Shown piece by piece: positions 7,625 through 16,248 of a DNA stretch of 64,000 bases (position 1 is its first letter; the number at the start of each line of letters is the position of its first letter). The notes under the pieces were generated by a model, which was given only the letters and a program-made list of their open reading frames with translations, was not told the origin of the DNA and did no database searches. This stretch comes from Thiomicrorhabdus indica (lineage in GTDB: Bacteria > Pseudomonadota > Gammaproteobacteria > Thiomicrospirales > Thiomicrospiraceae), in NCBI RefSeq assembly GCF_004293625.1, contig NZ_CP033040.1, positions 310,001-374,000 on the forward strand, written 5' to 3'. Made by a program: the position numbers and the translations under genes.

Positions 7625-9268
7625 CTATGCAGAGCGAGTTTTAAGTTCGTGTGAAAAATTAGAGACGGAGTGTGAGGGGAGTGATTTTGAGTAAAGAAAT
7701 CCTTGTTGACGACGGACTTCAATACTTTCAAGTTTTAGCGCAGTTTCCTCATTTTCGACGCCTTCAACGATGACTTTAATGCCAAGCTGATGACAGAAAT
7801 TTGCTGTATTCTCAACCAGAACCTGATGTTTTTTTGAATATGCAAACGGAAAAATCAACATTTTATCTATTTTAAGATAGTGAATGGGAAGCTCAATCAA
7901 ACGTTCAAGATTACTATGTTCTTTTCCGAAATCGTCCAGTGCAATTAATACCCCCGCATCGATAAGCTGGTGAATATGAGCTTGTAAGATGGGGTCTTTT
8001 AAAAATTTGTCTTGTTGCTCAAGTATTTCGACTAACAGTTGGTGAGGTAATGTTTTATTGAGAACGATTAGATGTTCAATGATTGAGGTTTGCCTAAGAT
8101 GGTTAGGGGAGAAGTTCACAGACACATAATCCAATTCAACGCTGGAAAATTGTGATAACTGTTGACTGAACTTTTTTATTAACTTTTTTTGTAGTTCTTG
8201 ATTAGAAATCATGGCTTCAAAAGGCTCGATAAATGCCCCGACGGGAATTTCGCCAATTTTGGGTAATTTCAAACGAATAAGTGATTCTAGGCTGACAAGC
8301 TTAAGTTGTGATTTCTCTCGGTAAATAATCGGCTGAAATTCATATCTGAGCCAACCTTTTTCAATCCATTGAATGAGCCTTTTGACGTTCACGACTTCAA
8401 TGTGATTCTGGTGGCGAATTATCCAGTTTCGATTGTAGAAGCTATCGGCATAGGCGTGAAAGATAAAAATCAATGCACAGGAGAGGGTAAATAGTGTGAT
8501 CAGAGGTTCAAGTTGTAAATAAAGGTTTTCGCCATGAGTTAGTGGTGATTGACTGAGCAAATATGCACAAATAAAGTAGGTCAAACCTGCCGTTAGTGGG
8601 CCAGCAAGAGAAAGCGCACCGAGGGTAAAAAAGATGAGGAGAATGAGGCTGTCGTAACCATGAGTAAATGCCTGATAAAAAGTGCCTGTAAAGCCTAGAG
8701 CAACAGCGATTGTGACCCATTGCTTGAGTAAGTGCTTGCTAGGATACTTTGCAAAAAACCAAATGATTGCGTAGCCCAATGGAATGAAAACAGCTGCCCC
8801 ACGTAAACTTGCAGATGACCAGAATAGAAAACCTTCAGTCCATGAAATTTGTATATTTTGACTGAGAAACCAGCCACCAATACCGGAAACTCCTAGTAAT
8901 AGTGCAATTGAAAGCACTGCAAATTGCGTCAATCTGCTCGAATCAATTTTGAATTTTAAGTTTTGTTTTCTAGTGTGGGTAATGGCAATGCGAAGAATTT
9001 GTAAGCCGAGCCAGGGTTCCAGTGTTTGCAAAACCGAGAGAATGATGGCTTGCTCGGTAGAAATTGTCGCGAGATTGTAAAGCCAGATTGCAAAAGCTCC
9101 ACAAAGAAAAATTCGGTTTTGAATTTTGTGAGGAGAAATTAATGTCAGCGTTGCGAGTAAAACTCCAGATAGCCAGATACCACTTGGTTCGAGCATTTGC
9201 CAAGGATCAAAGTTCGAGCCATATTGTGCAATCAAAATAAGCGTAAAAATAGAAAAATAGGCAATCAT
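7625..9268 (-). CDS. Multi-pass membrane protein with C-terminal EAL domain (c-di-GMP phosphodiesterase)
   Basis: A 547-aa protein. The first 290 residues are a run of about eight hydrophobic helices in a MASE1-like arrangement; the rest is an EAL domain with no GGDEF domain. Visible EAL landmarks are FQPIIYREKSQLKLVSLESL, where the signature reads ESL rather than EAL, then VSVNFSPNHL, ALDDFGKEHSNLERL, LKIDKML, VIVEGVEN and QGFLYSKSLP. The metal-binding acids appear kept, so c-di-GMP hydrolysis is plausible. In the loop GKEHSNL the usual DDFGxGxS second Gly is His. The stop codon is fused to the ribosome site of the downstream dehydrogenase. What the membrane half senses is not visible. Confidence 0.8.
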   Translation of the reverse strand: MIAYFSIFTLILIAQYGSNFDPWQMLEPSGIWLSGVLLATLTLISPHKIQNRIFLCGAFAIWLYNLATISTEQAIILSVLQTLEPWLGLQILRIAITHTRKQNLKFKIDSSRLTQFAVLSIALLLGVSGIGGWFLSQNIQISWTEGFLFWSSASLRGAAVFIPLGYAIIWFFAKYPSKHLLKQWVTIAVALGFTGTFYQAFTHGYDSLILLIFFTLGALSLAGPLTAGLTYFICAYLLSQSPLTHGENLYLQLEPLITLFTLSCALIFIFHAYADSFYNRNWIIRHQNHIEVVNVKRLIQWIEKGWLRYEFQPIIYREKSQLKLVSLESLIRLKLPKIGEIPVGAFIEPFEAMISNQELQKKLIKKFSQQLSQFSSVELDYVSVNFSPNHLRQTSIIEHLIVLNKTLPHQLLVEILEQQDKFLKDPILQAHIHQLIDAGVLIALDDFGKEHSNLERLIELPIHYLKIDKMLIFPFAYSKKHQVLVENTANFCHQLGIKVIVEGVENEETALKLESIEVRRQQGFLYSKSLPSHSVSNFSHELKTRSA

Positions 9269-9406
9269 TTTATAGCCTTGGCTAGTTTTGCTTAAGGTTT
9301 ATTCTAGCGCTGTATCTCTATGATAGGGACAAAAAAGTATGAAGAGTGTCGGGCGACAGTACGAAAGAAAGCCGGTAAAACGTTACCGGCCGGTGACAAA
9401 TTGGAT

Positions 9407-9964
9407 TTAATTCTTCCACTTAATTGAACAGCCCATGGATGGAATCTGTTCGAGTGGTCCTTGGCCGGTTTGTGCCACTTGTTTCATGGCTTCGAATAAA
9501 TCTCTGCGAACGCCTTCAGGCGCGGTTTCTTTACGAGATTCATCTAAACGGCCGCGATATTGCAGCTTGAGTTCAGAGTTATAGCCGAAAAAGTCAGGGG
9601 TGCAGACTGCGCCGTAAGTCTTCGCCACTTCTTGGGTTTCATCGATGACGTAGGGAAAAGGAAAATCCCATTCGTCAGAGACTTTTTTCATATTTTCAAA
9701 ACTGTCTTCGGCATATTCATTTGGGTCGTTCGACATAATGGCAATAGCGTTAATACCAAATTCATCACGCAAAATGCGCATGTCTTCAACTAGGCGTTTA
9801 TGAATGGCTTTGACGTAGGGGCAGTGATTGCAAATGAACATCACTAACAAACCGTTTTCGCCTTTGGCTTTTTCAAGTGTCCAGTTTTGTCCGTCAACAC
9901 CGGGTAGGTTAAAGTCGATTGCATTGGCATCAAAGTCGCACACTGGCGTAGTTAAACTGACCAT
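9407..9964 (-). CDS. Thioredoxin-family (redoxin/AhpC-TSA-like) protein
   Basis: A 185-aa single-domain protein. The fold starts with DFNLPGVDGQNWTLEKAKG, followed by VMFICNHCPYVKAI holding a CxxC pair (CNHC) at the position of the thioredoxin active site, and cis-Pro context AVCTPDFFGY. This matches the family often annotated as thioredoxin-like or redoxin. There is no signal peptide, so it should be cytosolic. A disulfide or peroxide reductase role is inferred from family only. GGAA precedes the ATG on the minus strand. The gene stands alone; a palindrome copy lies 13 bases after its stop (9385-9394). Confidence 0.75.
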   Translation of the reverse strand: MVSLTTPVCDFDANAIDFNLPGVDGQNWTLEKAKGENGLLVMFICNHCPYVKAIHKRLVEDMRILRDEFGINAIAIMSNDPNEYAEDSFENMKKVSDEWDFPFPYVIDETQEVAKTYGAVCTPDFFGYNSELKLQYRGRLDESRKETAPEGVRRDLFEAMKQVAQTGQGPLEQIPSMGCSIKWKN

Positions 9965-10138
9965 TATTTTTTCCTTTTATATAAAAAATTATCAAGAATG
10001 ATTTTATTGGAAATAAGGCTCAGGCGGCACAGTTTTTCTGAAGTTTGAAGAAGTTGGTTTTGCTTGCTAGAAAACCTATGACCTTTAATCAAAAGAGTCT
10101 ATGATAATTTTGCAAGTTCAAACAAGAGGAGCGTTAGC

Positions 10139-11008
10139 ATGAAAAAGTTATGGTTAGGAGTATTTTTGTCGGCATTGAGTTTTCAAGTAACTGCTGATTT
10201 TACGATTGAAAACGTCGGTTTTTCGACTCCGGAAGCGATGGAATATTCTGCTGTGAATGACCGTTATTTGGTGGCGAATATCAATGGCAGTCCGTTTGGC
10301 AAAGACAATAACGGTTTTATTTCGATGGTGAGTCCGGAAGGTAAATTGGAAGCCTTAAAGTGGATTGAAGGCGGTAAAAATGGGGTTGAACTGAATGCGC
10401 CTAAAGGAATGGTTGCGATCAAGGATCGATTGTATGTGGCTGATATTGATCATCTGCGCGTGTTTAGTTTACCGGCCGGTAAACTTTTAAAATCGATTCA
10501 TGTTCCTGATGCTGGATTTTTGAATGGTGTATCGATTGCCAAGCAAGGCGGAGTTTGGGTGACCGACAGTGGTGTCAAAGAAGGTTTTAAACCCAATGGT
10601 AAAGATGCGATTTACCATATCTCTGAAGACGGTGAGATTACCACTTTAACCAAAGGCGAAGACCTTGGTCGTCCAAACGGGATTTTGCAACGCGGTGATG
10701 AATTGATGATGGTGACCATTTTTAGCGGCGAGGTGCATCACTTTGATTTGAACGGCAAGTTATTGAGAACCGAAAAGCAGCCATTTAATCGTATTGACGG
10801 CTTGGTTGAAGATACTAATGGCAACGTAATTTTCTCGAGCTGGAAAGACCAAGGGGCTTCTCAGTGGCAAGAAGGAAAGCCTTTGAAACAACTGTTTTCT
10901 GGCATGGAATCTCCGGCAGATTTAGGTGTGGACACCAAGCGCAACCGTTTGTTAATTCCTTCGTTTTTGGGGAATAAAATTTGGGTGAAGGATTTAAGTG
11001 ATTCTTAA
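10139..11008 (+). CDS. Exported SMP-30/gluconolactonase-like beta-propeller protein
   Basis: A 289-aa protein with a Sec signal peptide (KKLWLGVFLSALSFQVTA, probable cleavage near residue 19) and a body of repeated strand motifs such as FISMVSPEGKLEAL, IYHISEDGEITTL, GRPNGIL and DGLVEDTNGNVIFSSW. This is the pattern of SMP-30/LRE six-bladed propellers. Expected in the periplasm. A lactonase or sugar-binding function cannot be decided without the metal ligands being aligned. GAGGAG lies well placed before the ATG. No operon partner: the next gene is convergent after a 530-base gap holding a MITE-like element and a terminator. Confidence 0.65.
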   Translation: MKKLWLGVFLSALSFQVTADFTIENVGFSTPEAMEYSAVNDRYLVANINGSPFGKDNNGFISMVSPEGKLEALKWIEGGKNGVELNAPKGMVAIKDRLYVADIDHLRVFSLPAGKLLKSIHVPDAGFLNGVSIAKQGGVWVTDSGVKEGFKPNGKDAIYHISEDGEITTLTKGEDLGRPNGILQRGDELMMVTIFSGEVHHFDLNGKLLRTEKQPFNRIDGLVEDTNGNVIFSSWKDQGASQWQEGKPLKQLFSGMESPADLGVDTKRNRLLIPSFLGNKIWVKDLSDS

Positions 11009-11048
11009 AGCTGTTTAAGGAGACTTTGATTGAATCAGAAGTTTCTTA

Positions 11049-11313
11049 GGGTCTGTTGACAATTCATAATTAGGCTCTGCTCAAACCATTTTTCGTTCCA
11101 GCAAGGCTGAAAGAGCGCGGAATAGTTATTCTATTTGAGCGAATTTCTAACACTGCTGGGGCAAAAATGGCTTGAGCCCCCCGGGTTGCGCTTAAAAATG
11201 TCGCACTCTTTGTTGCCTATCGCTTATTTGGAATAACCAAAATACGCTCTGAGCGTCGCGATTGCTGCATTTTTAAGCAGCAACAGAGTCAAGTCTGAAT
11301 TGTCAACAGACCC
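11049..11313. mobile_element. MITE-like element, 265 bp, with perfect 18-bp terminal inverted repeats
   Basis: GGGTCTGTTGACAATTCA at 11049-11066 is repeated exactly inverted at 11296-11313. Inside are further nested inverted repeats: CTCAAACCATTTTTCGTTCC pairs with a segment ending GGCTTGAG near 11175, and GCGCTTAAAAATG pairs with CATTTTTAAGC near 11265. No transposase ORF is present, so it is non-autonomous or a large structured intergenic repeat. No clear target-site duplication: the flanking bases do not repeat convincingly. Confidence 0.75.
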
Positions 11314-11333
11314 AAACCCAAACCCAAGACATA

Positions 11334-11368
11334 AAAAAACCGAGATAGCAGATGCTTCTCGGTTTTTT
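11334..11368. terminator. Bidirectional Rho-independent terminator
   Basis: Arms AAAAAACCGAG and CTCGGTTTTTT flank a 13-base loop. With A-runs on one side and T-runs on the other it can serve both the plus-strand SMP-30-like gene and the minus-strand SOD gene. The remaining 11369-11537 contains no gene I can support. Confidence 0.85.
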
Positions 11369-11537
11369 ATTCTGCAGGTGGAACGTTTCCAGACTGCATG
11401 CAGTAAAGAAAACGAGCGAAGGCGCTAAGGTCGAGGCAAAAACTGGCGAAAGAACGGAGTTTACAAAAAATCGTAAATGAGTATCTTGAGCCAGTTTTTA
11501 ACAAAGAGATGAGCGTTTGCAGCCGTTTTCGACAGCC

Positions 11538-12146
11538 TTACTTAGCGGCTGAATATAGTTCGCTAACTTTATTCCAGTTAACCACATCCCACCAAGCTTG
11601 CATGTAAGCAGGGCGTAGGTTTTGGTAACGTAGGTAGTAAGCGTGTTCCCAAACGTCAAGACCTAAGATAGGCTGACCTTTAACCGCTGCAACATCCATT
11701 AGAGGGTTGTCTTGGTTAGGTGTTGAAGAGATTTGCAACTTGCCGTCTGCAGAGACAGATAGCCATGCCCAACCAGAACCGAATTGCGTTGCACCAGCTT
11801 TGTTGAACAGTTCTTTCATCGCATCTAGGCTACCGAAAGTCGCGTTAATGTCATCTGCTAGTGCGCCAGTTGGTACGCCCATGCTGTCGCCGGTCATCAC
11901 TTCCCAGAAGAAAGCGTGGTTCCAGTGGCCACCACCGTTGTTACGAACAGCAGGAGAAATAGATCCTGCGTTGGCAATTAATTCTGCAAGTGATTTGTCA
12001 GCGTGTTCAGTGCCGTCAATTGCCGCATTTAGGTTTGTAATGTAAGCATTGTGGTGTTTTGTGTGGTGAATTTCCATCGTGCGAGCATCGATTGAAACTT
12101 CTAGTGCATCATAATCATAAGGTAGATCAGGTAGCGTAAATGCCAT
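11538..12146 (-). CDS. Superoxide dismutase, Fe/Mn family with Mn-type residues
   Basis: Converts superoxide to oxygen and peroxide in the cytosol. The 202-aa protein carries all family blocks: metal ligand His in MEIHHTKHH (near residue 27), [21 protein letters not shown], and the ligands in [11 protein letters not shown]. Two positions lean to the manganese or cambialistic type: [10 protein letters not shown] instead of the iron-type AAQVWNHTFY pattern, and Gln in [10 protein letters not shown] therefore leave the symbol blank rather than call sodB. Strong start with GAGG upstream on the minus strand. Leucine codon use includes CTA, as in other highly expressed genes here. Confidence 0.9.
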   Translation of the reverse strand: MAFTLPDLPYDYDALEVSIDARTMEIHHTKHHNAYITNLNAAIDGTEHADKSLAELIANAGSISPAVRNNGGGHWNHAFFWEVMTGDSMGVPTGALADDINATFGSLDAMKELFNKAGATQFGSGWAWLSVSADGKLQISSTPNQDNPLMDVAAVKGQPILGLDVWEHAYYLRYQNLRPAYMQAWWDVVNWNKVSELYSAAK

Positions 12147-12337
12147 AATGGTTTCCTCTTAATTTTTCAATGTAGAACGTTTTATACGTTACTTCATTCC
12201 CTATCTCAGAAGGTTTGATCGAGGTAGTCAAGTTAGGGAGTGAATTTGTTAATCATGTACCGGCCGGTGAATTATCCAGCCGATGTTTAAAAATCATGAA
12301 ATTCTATTGTAGTGAGTTTGCGGTCTCAGACAAGTGG

Positions 12338-12634
12338 TTAATAGATATTGTCGAGCTTTTCTGGTGAAGGTGCATAGTTACTTAATTTTTCGATCTCGGT
12401 TGGCGGCATCTGCATGTAAAATCCTTTAGCCTGAATGGCTTCATAGACTTCTTTGGCATCTTCGCGAGCCATTTTCCGATCAGGTGTCAATTCAAAATCT
12501 AAAACATGAGTGGGTTCACCAAACATCGTGAGCAGTTCTTTTGGTAATTTTTCAAGCCCACCATCTGTTGGGACAAACAGATACAGTTCTTCTTTTTTTG
12601 GGCTGCGAAAAGCGGATACTTGAATCGGTTCCAT
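12338..12634 (-). CDS. YcgL-domain protein
   Basis: A 98-aa cytosolic protein of the gammaproteobacterial YcgL family. The family pattern of a short N-terminal strand, then KKEELYLFVPTDGGLEKLPKELLTMFGEPTHV and later AKEVYEAIQAKGFYMQMP can be followed end to end. Family length is about 90-105, so it is full length. Molecular function is unknown; in other gammaproteobacteria it often lies near minCDE or rnd, which are not here. It is followed by SOD on the same strand across a 190-base gap holding a palindrome copy (12259). Confidence 0.85.
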   Translation of the reverse strand: MEPIQVSAFRSPKKEELYLFVPTDGGLEKLPKELLTMFGEPTHVLDFELTPDRKMAREDAKEVYEAIQAKGFYMQMPPTEIEKLSNYAPSPEKLDNIY

Positions 12635-12796
12635 TGGTAAATCCTTGAGTCATTCTGAACGAAAATTTGCGCGCTATTGTAGCAAAATCAAGGGGTCACT
12701 ACAGCAGATTCGGTTTTAGGATTGACAGTAAAGCCTGTGGAAAAACTTGACCAATTCTCTGCATTTTCTTATCCTTAGCCGGTTTTGAGTAAATAA

Positions 12797-13774
12797 ATGT
12801 GGAACTTTCCTATGTTAGGTAACAAAGTAACTGTATTTGGGGCGACTGGTTATATTGGCCGCGAAGTGGTCAATGAGCTTGCCAATACTGGCTATGAAGT
12901 GCGCGTAGTGGTTCGTCGCCCTGAGCGTTTTCGTGAATTTGCGTTATATCCAAATACCAAATTGTTTACTCTTGAGTCGTTTGACGACACGGAAGCTTTG
13001 AAGCAATCTATGCAAGATTCTGAGATTGTTTTTAACTTGATCGCCGATCGCTCAACTGGCACGGAAATGATTGATCTCGATGATATGGGGAATGTCGGTA
13101 AGCGACTTAAATCTGCGATGGAATCGGCGCATGTGAAGCGTGTACTTAGTTTATCGTTTATCGGTGCAAACAATGATTGTGATAGCCATGAATGGTTAGG
13201 TGTTCTTGCAGATTTTGATAACCAAATGCATGCGGTTTCTACCGCAAATGAAACCATTTTTCGTGCAGGGATGTTGATTGGTGAAAACGATCAATCGACC
13301 GCTTATTATGTCAAGCAACTTCTGCGATTCCCATTTTTAGCGGTTGCTAATGGTGGTTCTGAAGTTCAGCCTTTGTGGGTGAAAGATTTTGCCAAAGCAA
13401 TGGTAAGTTCAATTCGTAATGAACAGCTGTTTGGTCAAAAAATTGAAGTGGCTGGCACAGAATTAATGACAGTTAAAGAGCTGGGCGAAAAAGTCGCTGC
13501 TATTATGGAACAGGATGATGCGGTCGTTTTCCCAATGTGTAAGCTTAATGCACGATTTATGGCGGCTTTGGGCATTTTGGCTCCGGTTCAGTCAATTCAT
13601 AAAAGTCAATTGACGTTATTGGCGAATGATGCCACGACGGAGACGGAGTTTTCAGAAGTCTTTGAGATGACTCCGAGTTCGTTGGATTGGGTGATTGCTC
13701 AGTATGCGAAGCCAAAGCATCAACGTGAAAAATACAATGATTACCGTAAAAATGCAGGGCGAGATGAAAATTAG
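12797..13774 (+). CDS. NAD(P)-binding complex I NDUFA9-like / atypical SDR family protein
   Basis: A 325-aa protein with an N-terminal Rossmann motif VFGATGYIGREVVNELANTG, VVVRRPERF for the adenine ribose, and a downstream sequence typical of NDUFA9-like extended SDRs (VFNLIADRSTG, VKRVLSLSFIGAN). The canonical YxxxK active site is not evident, so it may bind nucleotide without classical dehydrogenase chemistry. The start is uncertain: ATG at 12797 or the in-frame ATG at 12812, neither with a strong ribosome site. The role could be quinone or lipid related as for other members; not provable from sequence. A terminator follows, separating it from cca. Confidence 0.7.
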   Translation: MWNFPMLGNKVTVFGATGYIGREVVNELANTGYEVRVVVRRPERFREFALYPNTKLFTLESFDDTEALKQSMQDSEIVFNLIADRSTGTEMIDLDDMGNVGKRLKSAMESAHVKRVLSLSFIGANNDCDSHEWLGVLADFDNQMHAVSTANETIFRAGMLIGENDQSTAYYVKQLLRFPFLAVANGGSEVQPLWVKDFAKAMVSSIRNEQLFGQKIEVAGTELMTVKELGEKVAAIMEQDDAVVFPMCKLNARFMAALGILAPVQSIHKSQLTLLANDATTETEFSEVFEMTPSSLDWVIAQYAKPKHQREKYNDYRKNAGRDEN

Positions 13775-13806
13775 ATCTTCGTTACTTTGCGAAACATGCT
13801 AGTTTT

Positions 13807-13831
13807 AAAGCCGTCGTATGACGGCTTTTTT
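13807..13831 (+). terminator. Rho-independent terminator before cca
   Basis: AAAGCCGTC, loop GTAT, GACGGCTTT, then a T-run. It lies 32 bases after the NDUFA9-like stop and 26 bases before the cca start. Confidence 0.85.
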
Positions 13832-13857
13832 GTTTGGACGTTTTTTAGGGAAGTGTT

Positions 13858-15147
13858 ATGGAAACCTATTTAGTTGGCGGAGCGGTTCGAGATGCATTGC
13901 TTGGAATCGAGGTCTATGACCGTGATTGGGTTGTGGTGGGTGCCACACCTAAGCAGATGCTTGAGAAAGGTTTTGAGCAGGTTGGTAAAGACTTTCCGGT
14001 GTTTTTGCACCCTAAGACTAAAGAAGAACATGCATTGGCGAGAACAGAGCGCAAACAGGGTCGTGGTTATCACGGGTTTGAAGTTTTCGCTGAACCAAGC
14101 GTGACCTTAGAAGAGGATTTGATACGTCGTGATTTGACAATCAATGCGATGGCACAAACACCGGCCGGTGAAATTATTGATCCTTACAATGGTCAGCAGG
14201 ATTTGGAAAACCGGGTGTTACGCCATGTGTCTGATGCGTTTTCTGAAGATCCGCTGCGAGTGCTAAGGGTGGCTCGTTTTGCTGCCAAGCTTGCCCCTTT
14301 CGGCTTTAAAGTAGCGCCCGAAACAGTAGCGCTTATGAGGCAAATGGTTGACAGTGGTGAGTTGGAGCAGCTGACGCCTGAGCGAGTATGGCAAGAAGTG
14401 GTTAAAGTCTTGAATTCTGTCAAACCCAGTGAGTTTTTTGAGGTTTTGGCGGCTGTTGGTGCCGATAAGGTTTTGTTTCAAGAATTACATGCCTTACATG
14501 GCGTGGAGCAACCTGAAAAACATCACCCCGAAGGCGATGTCTGGATTCATACTATGATGGTCTTGGAATCAGCCGGCCGGTTAAGTTCTGACATTGATGT
14601 GCGTTTTGCCGCACTCATGCATGATTTGGGTAAAGGCGTGACGCCTAGAGAGCTTTGGCCTAAACATCATGGCCATGAAGCCGCTGGTTTGCCTTTAGTG
14701 AAAGCTGTGTGTAAACGCTTTCGGGTGCCGAAAAAGGTTGAGCAGTTTGCACTCAAAGTCACTGAGTATCATGGTTTGATTCACAAGGCATTGAGTCGAG
14801 ATGCAAGTGGTGAAAAACGCTCAGAACTGAAACCTGAATTAAAGCCCAAGACCTATCACAAGGTTTTGCAAAATTGTGGTGCCTATAAAGATGCCGCGAC
14901 CTTTGAAAAAATTCTCACAGCTTGTATGGCGGATGCTCGTGGGCGTTTAGGGTTTGAGTCTGTGGGTTATCCGCAAAAAGATTTTTGGATGAGATTATTG
15001 CGAGCCGCAGATCAAGTGGATAATCAAGAAATTATTGCTCAGGGTTTCAAAGGCAAAGAAATTGCCGAGCAGATTGAAAGGGGCAAAATAAATAATATTC
15101 GTGCATTTATCCAAAGCTTGGATAGTGACTCTTTATTGTCTGATTAA
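13858..15147 (+). CDS. cca: CCA tRNA nucleotidyltransferase with HD domain
   Basis: Adds or repairs the 3' CCA end of tRNAs. The 429-aa protein has the class II nucleotidyltransferase core at the N-terminus: [13 protein letters not shown], then [12 protein letters not shown] with the catalytic Asp pair, [25 protein letters not shown] and the [11 protein letters not shown] ribose/ATP helix. A C-terminal HD domain is marked by [13 protein letters not shown], as in the multifunctional E. coli enzyme, where it gives phosphohydrolase activities. GGAAG lies just before the ATG. Two palindrome copies fall in or at the gene: 14160 in frame as TPAGE, and 15152 five bases after the stop. Confidence 0.93.
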   Translation: METYLVGGAVRDALLGIEVYDRDWVVVGATPKQMLEKGFEQVGKDFPVFLHPKTKEEHALARTERKQGRGYHGFEVFAEPSVTLEEDLIRRDLTINAMAQTPAGEIIDPYNGQQDLENRVLRHVSDAFSEDPLRVLRVARFAAKLAPFGFKVAPETVALMRQMVDSGELEQLTPERVWQEVVKVLNSVKPSEFFEVLAAVGADKVLFQELHALHGVEQPEKHHPEGDVWIHTMMVLESAGRLSSDIDVRFAALMHDLGKGVTPRELWPKHHGHEAAGLPLVKAVCKRFRVPKKVEQFALKVTEYHGLIHKALSRDASGEKRSELKPELKPKTYHKVLQNCGAYKDAATFEKILTACMADARGRLGFESVGYPQKDFWMRLLRAADQVDNQEIIAQGFKGKEIAEQIERGKINNIRAFIQSLDSDSLLSD

Positions 15148-15189
15148 TGTTACCGGCCGGTATCTTTTGGGTGGCAAAATTTTAGGAAT

Positions 15190-15221
15190 AAAAAAACCGC
15201 GAATGGAAAAACCATTCGCGG
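15190..15221 (-). terminator. Rho-independent terminator for the Spy-like gene
   Basis: On the minus strand, arms CCGCGAATGG (15212-15221) and CCATTCGCGG (15197-15206) are followed by a run of seven T (15190-15196). It lies 28 bases after the Spy-like stop. Confidence 0.85.
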
Positions 15222-15248
15222 CAATTTCTAGCATTAAGCTGAGTTTTG

Positions 15249-15707
15249 TTATTTTGCTAGCTTCACGAGCTGAGCGTATTGGTCAGCGGATAGCACTTTA
15301 CCCATCATTTGATGACAACGTAGTTTTTGGTTTAGTATCGTTTGGCGAAGTGCAATGCTTTTTTGGCCAAGCTTTTGTGCTTCATTTAAGTCCCCGGTCA
15401 ATGAAGCGGCTGCCGCTTGTTTTTCAAGTTTGACGACATTTTTCATATCCTCACGCTGGCTTGGCGAATTTTCAGCGTGATAATTCTTCAGTGTTTGAAT
15501 TTGTTCGTTGCTCAAATTCAATGCGCTTTGGTTTTTCATCGCAACTGCCATTAGGGTTGGCATAAAGTTGCTGTGCTTAACTGCGTATTTGAATTCAGCA
15601 TCTTGTCCCATACCCATACCTTGACCGTTACCGGCTTGAATAGGTGCTGTGAATGCTAAAGTCACTGATGTTAAACCAATGGCGGTTAACTGAGTTATTT
15701 TATTCAT
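15249..15707 (-). CDS. Exported Spy/CpxP-like small protein
   Basis: A 152-aa protein with a signal peptide (MNKITQLTAIGLTSVTLAFT, cleavage after APIQA) and an all-helical mature part containing NLSNEQIQTLKNYHAENSPS and later VLSADQYAQLVKLAK. These are the LTxxQ-like motif pair seen in periplasmic Spy/CpxP/heavy-metal-resistance proteins. A chaperone or metal-stress role is inferred from that fold only. I chose the ATG at 15707 because GGAG is nine bases upstream; a longer reading from 15722 adds five residues. It stands alone between cca and the SMR gene. Confidence 0.65.
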   Translation of the reverse strand: MNKITQLTAIGLTSVTLAFTAPIQAGNGQGMGMGQDAEFKYAVKHSNFMPTLMAVAMKNQSALNLSNEQIQTLKNYHAENSPSQREDMKNVVKLEKQAAAASLTGDLNEAQKLGQKSIALRQTILNQKLRCHQMMGKVLSADQYAQLVKLAK

Positions 15708-15866
15708 TCGATAAGTCTCCAAGGTTGCGCAAGAGTTTGTTAAGATTCTTAAGAAAGTTTAATGATTAATTCTATTAAGTCAATATTTATAAAACTTATA
15801 AGTTGTATATTTAATTTGGTTAATGTGGCTAAATAAATATGAATTCAGAGTGTGCAGGGGAATAAA

Positions 15867-16202
15867 GTGAAAGTCTGGTTGTTTTTATTGATTGCTGTGG
15901 TCGCTGAGGTCATTGCGACTTCGGCATTAAAAGCTACAGAGGGATTTACGCAATGGAAACCGAGTATCTTGGTGGTGATTGGTTATAGTGTCGCGTTTTT
16001 CTTTTTGGCATTAAGTTTGAAACAGATTCCGGTTGGTATTGCGTATGCAGTGTGGGCCGGCTTGGGAATCGTGTTGATTGCACTCATCGGCTGGTGGTTT
16101 TTCAATCAAGCATTGGATGCAGCCGCCTTAATTGGTATTGGGCTGATCTTGGCTGGTGTGTTGGTCATTAATTTGTTTTCAAACAGTACAGGTCACTCAT
16201 AA
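15867..16202 (+). CDS. Small multidrug resistance (SMR) family efflux protein
   Basis: A 111-aa inner-membrane protein with four hydrophobic helices. It carries the essential membrane Glu in the first helix (AVVAEVIATSALKATEGFT), the AYAVWAGLGIVLIALIGWWFF signature split over helices three and four, and the usual family length. It should act as a dimeric proton-coupled exporter of quaternary ammonium or guanidinium-type cations. The residues around the Glu (AEVIATSALK) are nearer EmrE than SugE/Gdx. I start at the GTG at 15867, with AGGGG upstream; an upstream GTG (15852) gives five more residues. Confidence 0.88.
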   Translation: MKVWLFLLIAVVAEVIATSALKATEGFTQWKPSILVVIGYSVAFFFLALSLKQIPVGIAYAVWAGLGIVLIALIGWWFFNQALDAAALIGIGLILAGVLVINLFSNSTGHS

Positions 16203-16248
16203 GATTTGTGAGAAGTGTCTCCTTAGGTTTACTGTCAAGTGAGTGGCG

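Noticed and set aside
11538-12146. Calling the dismutase sodB (iron type)
   Set aside because: Residues in [11 protein letters not shown] and STPNQDNPL match the manganese or cambialistic type better; metal left open.
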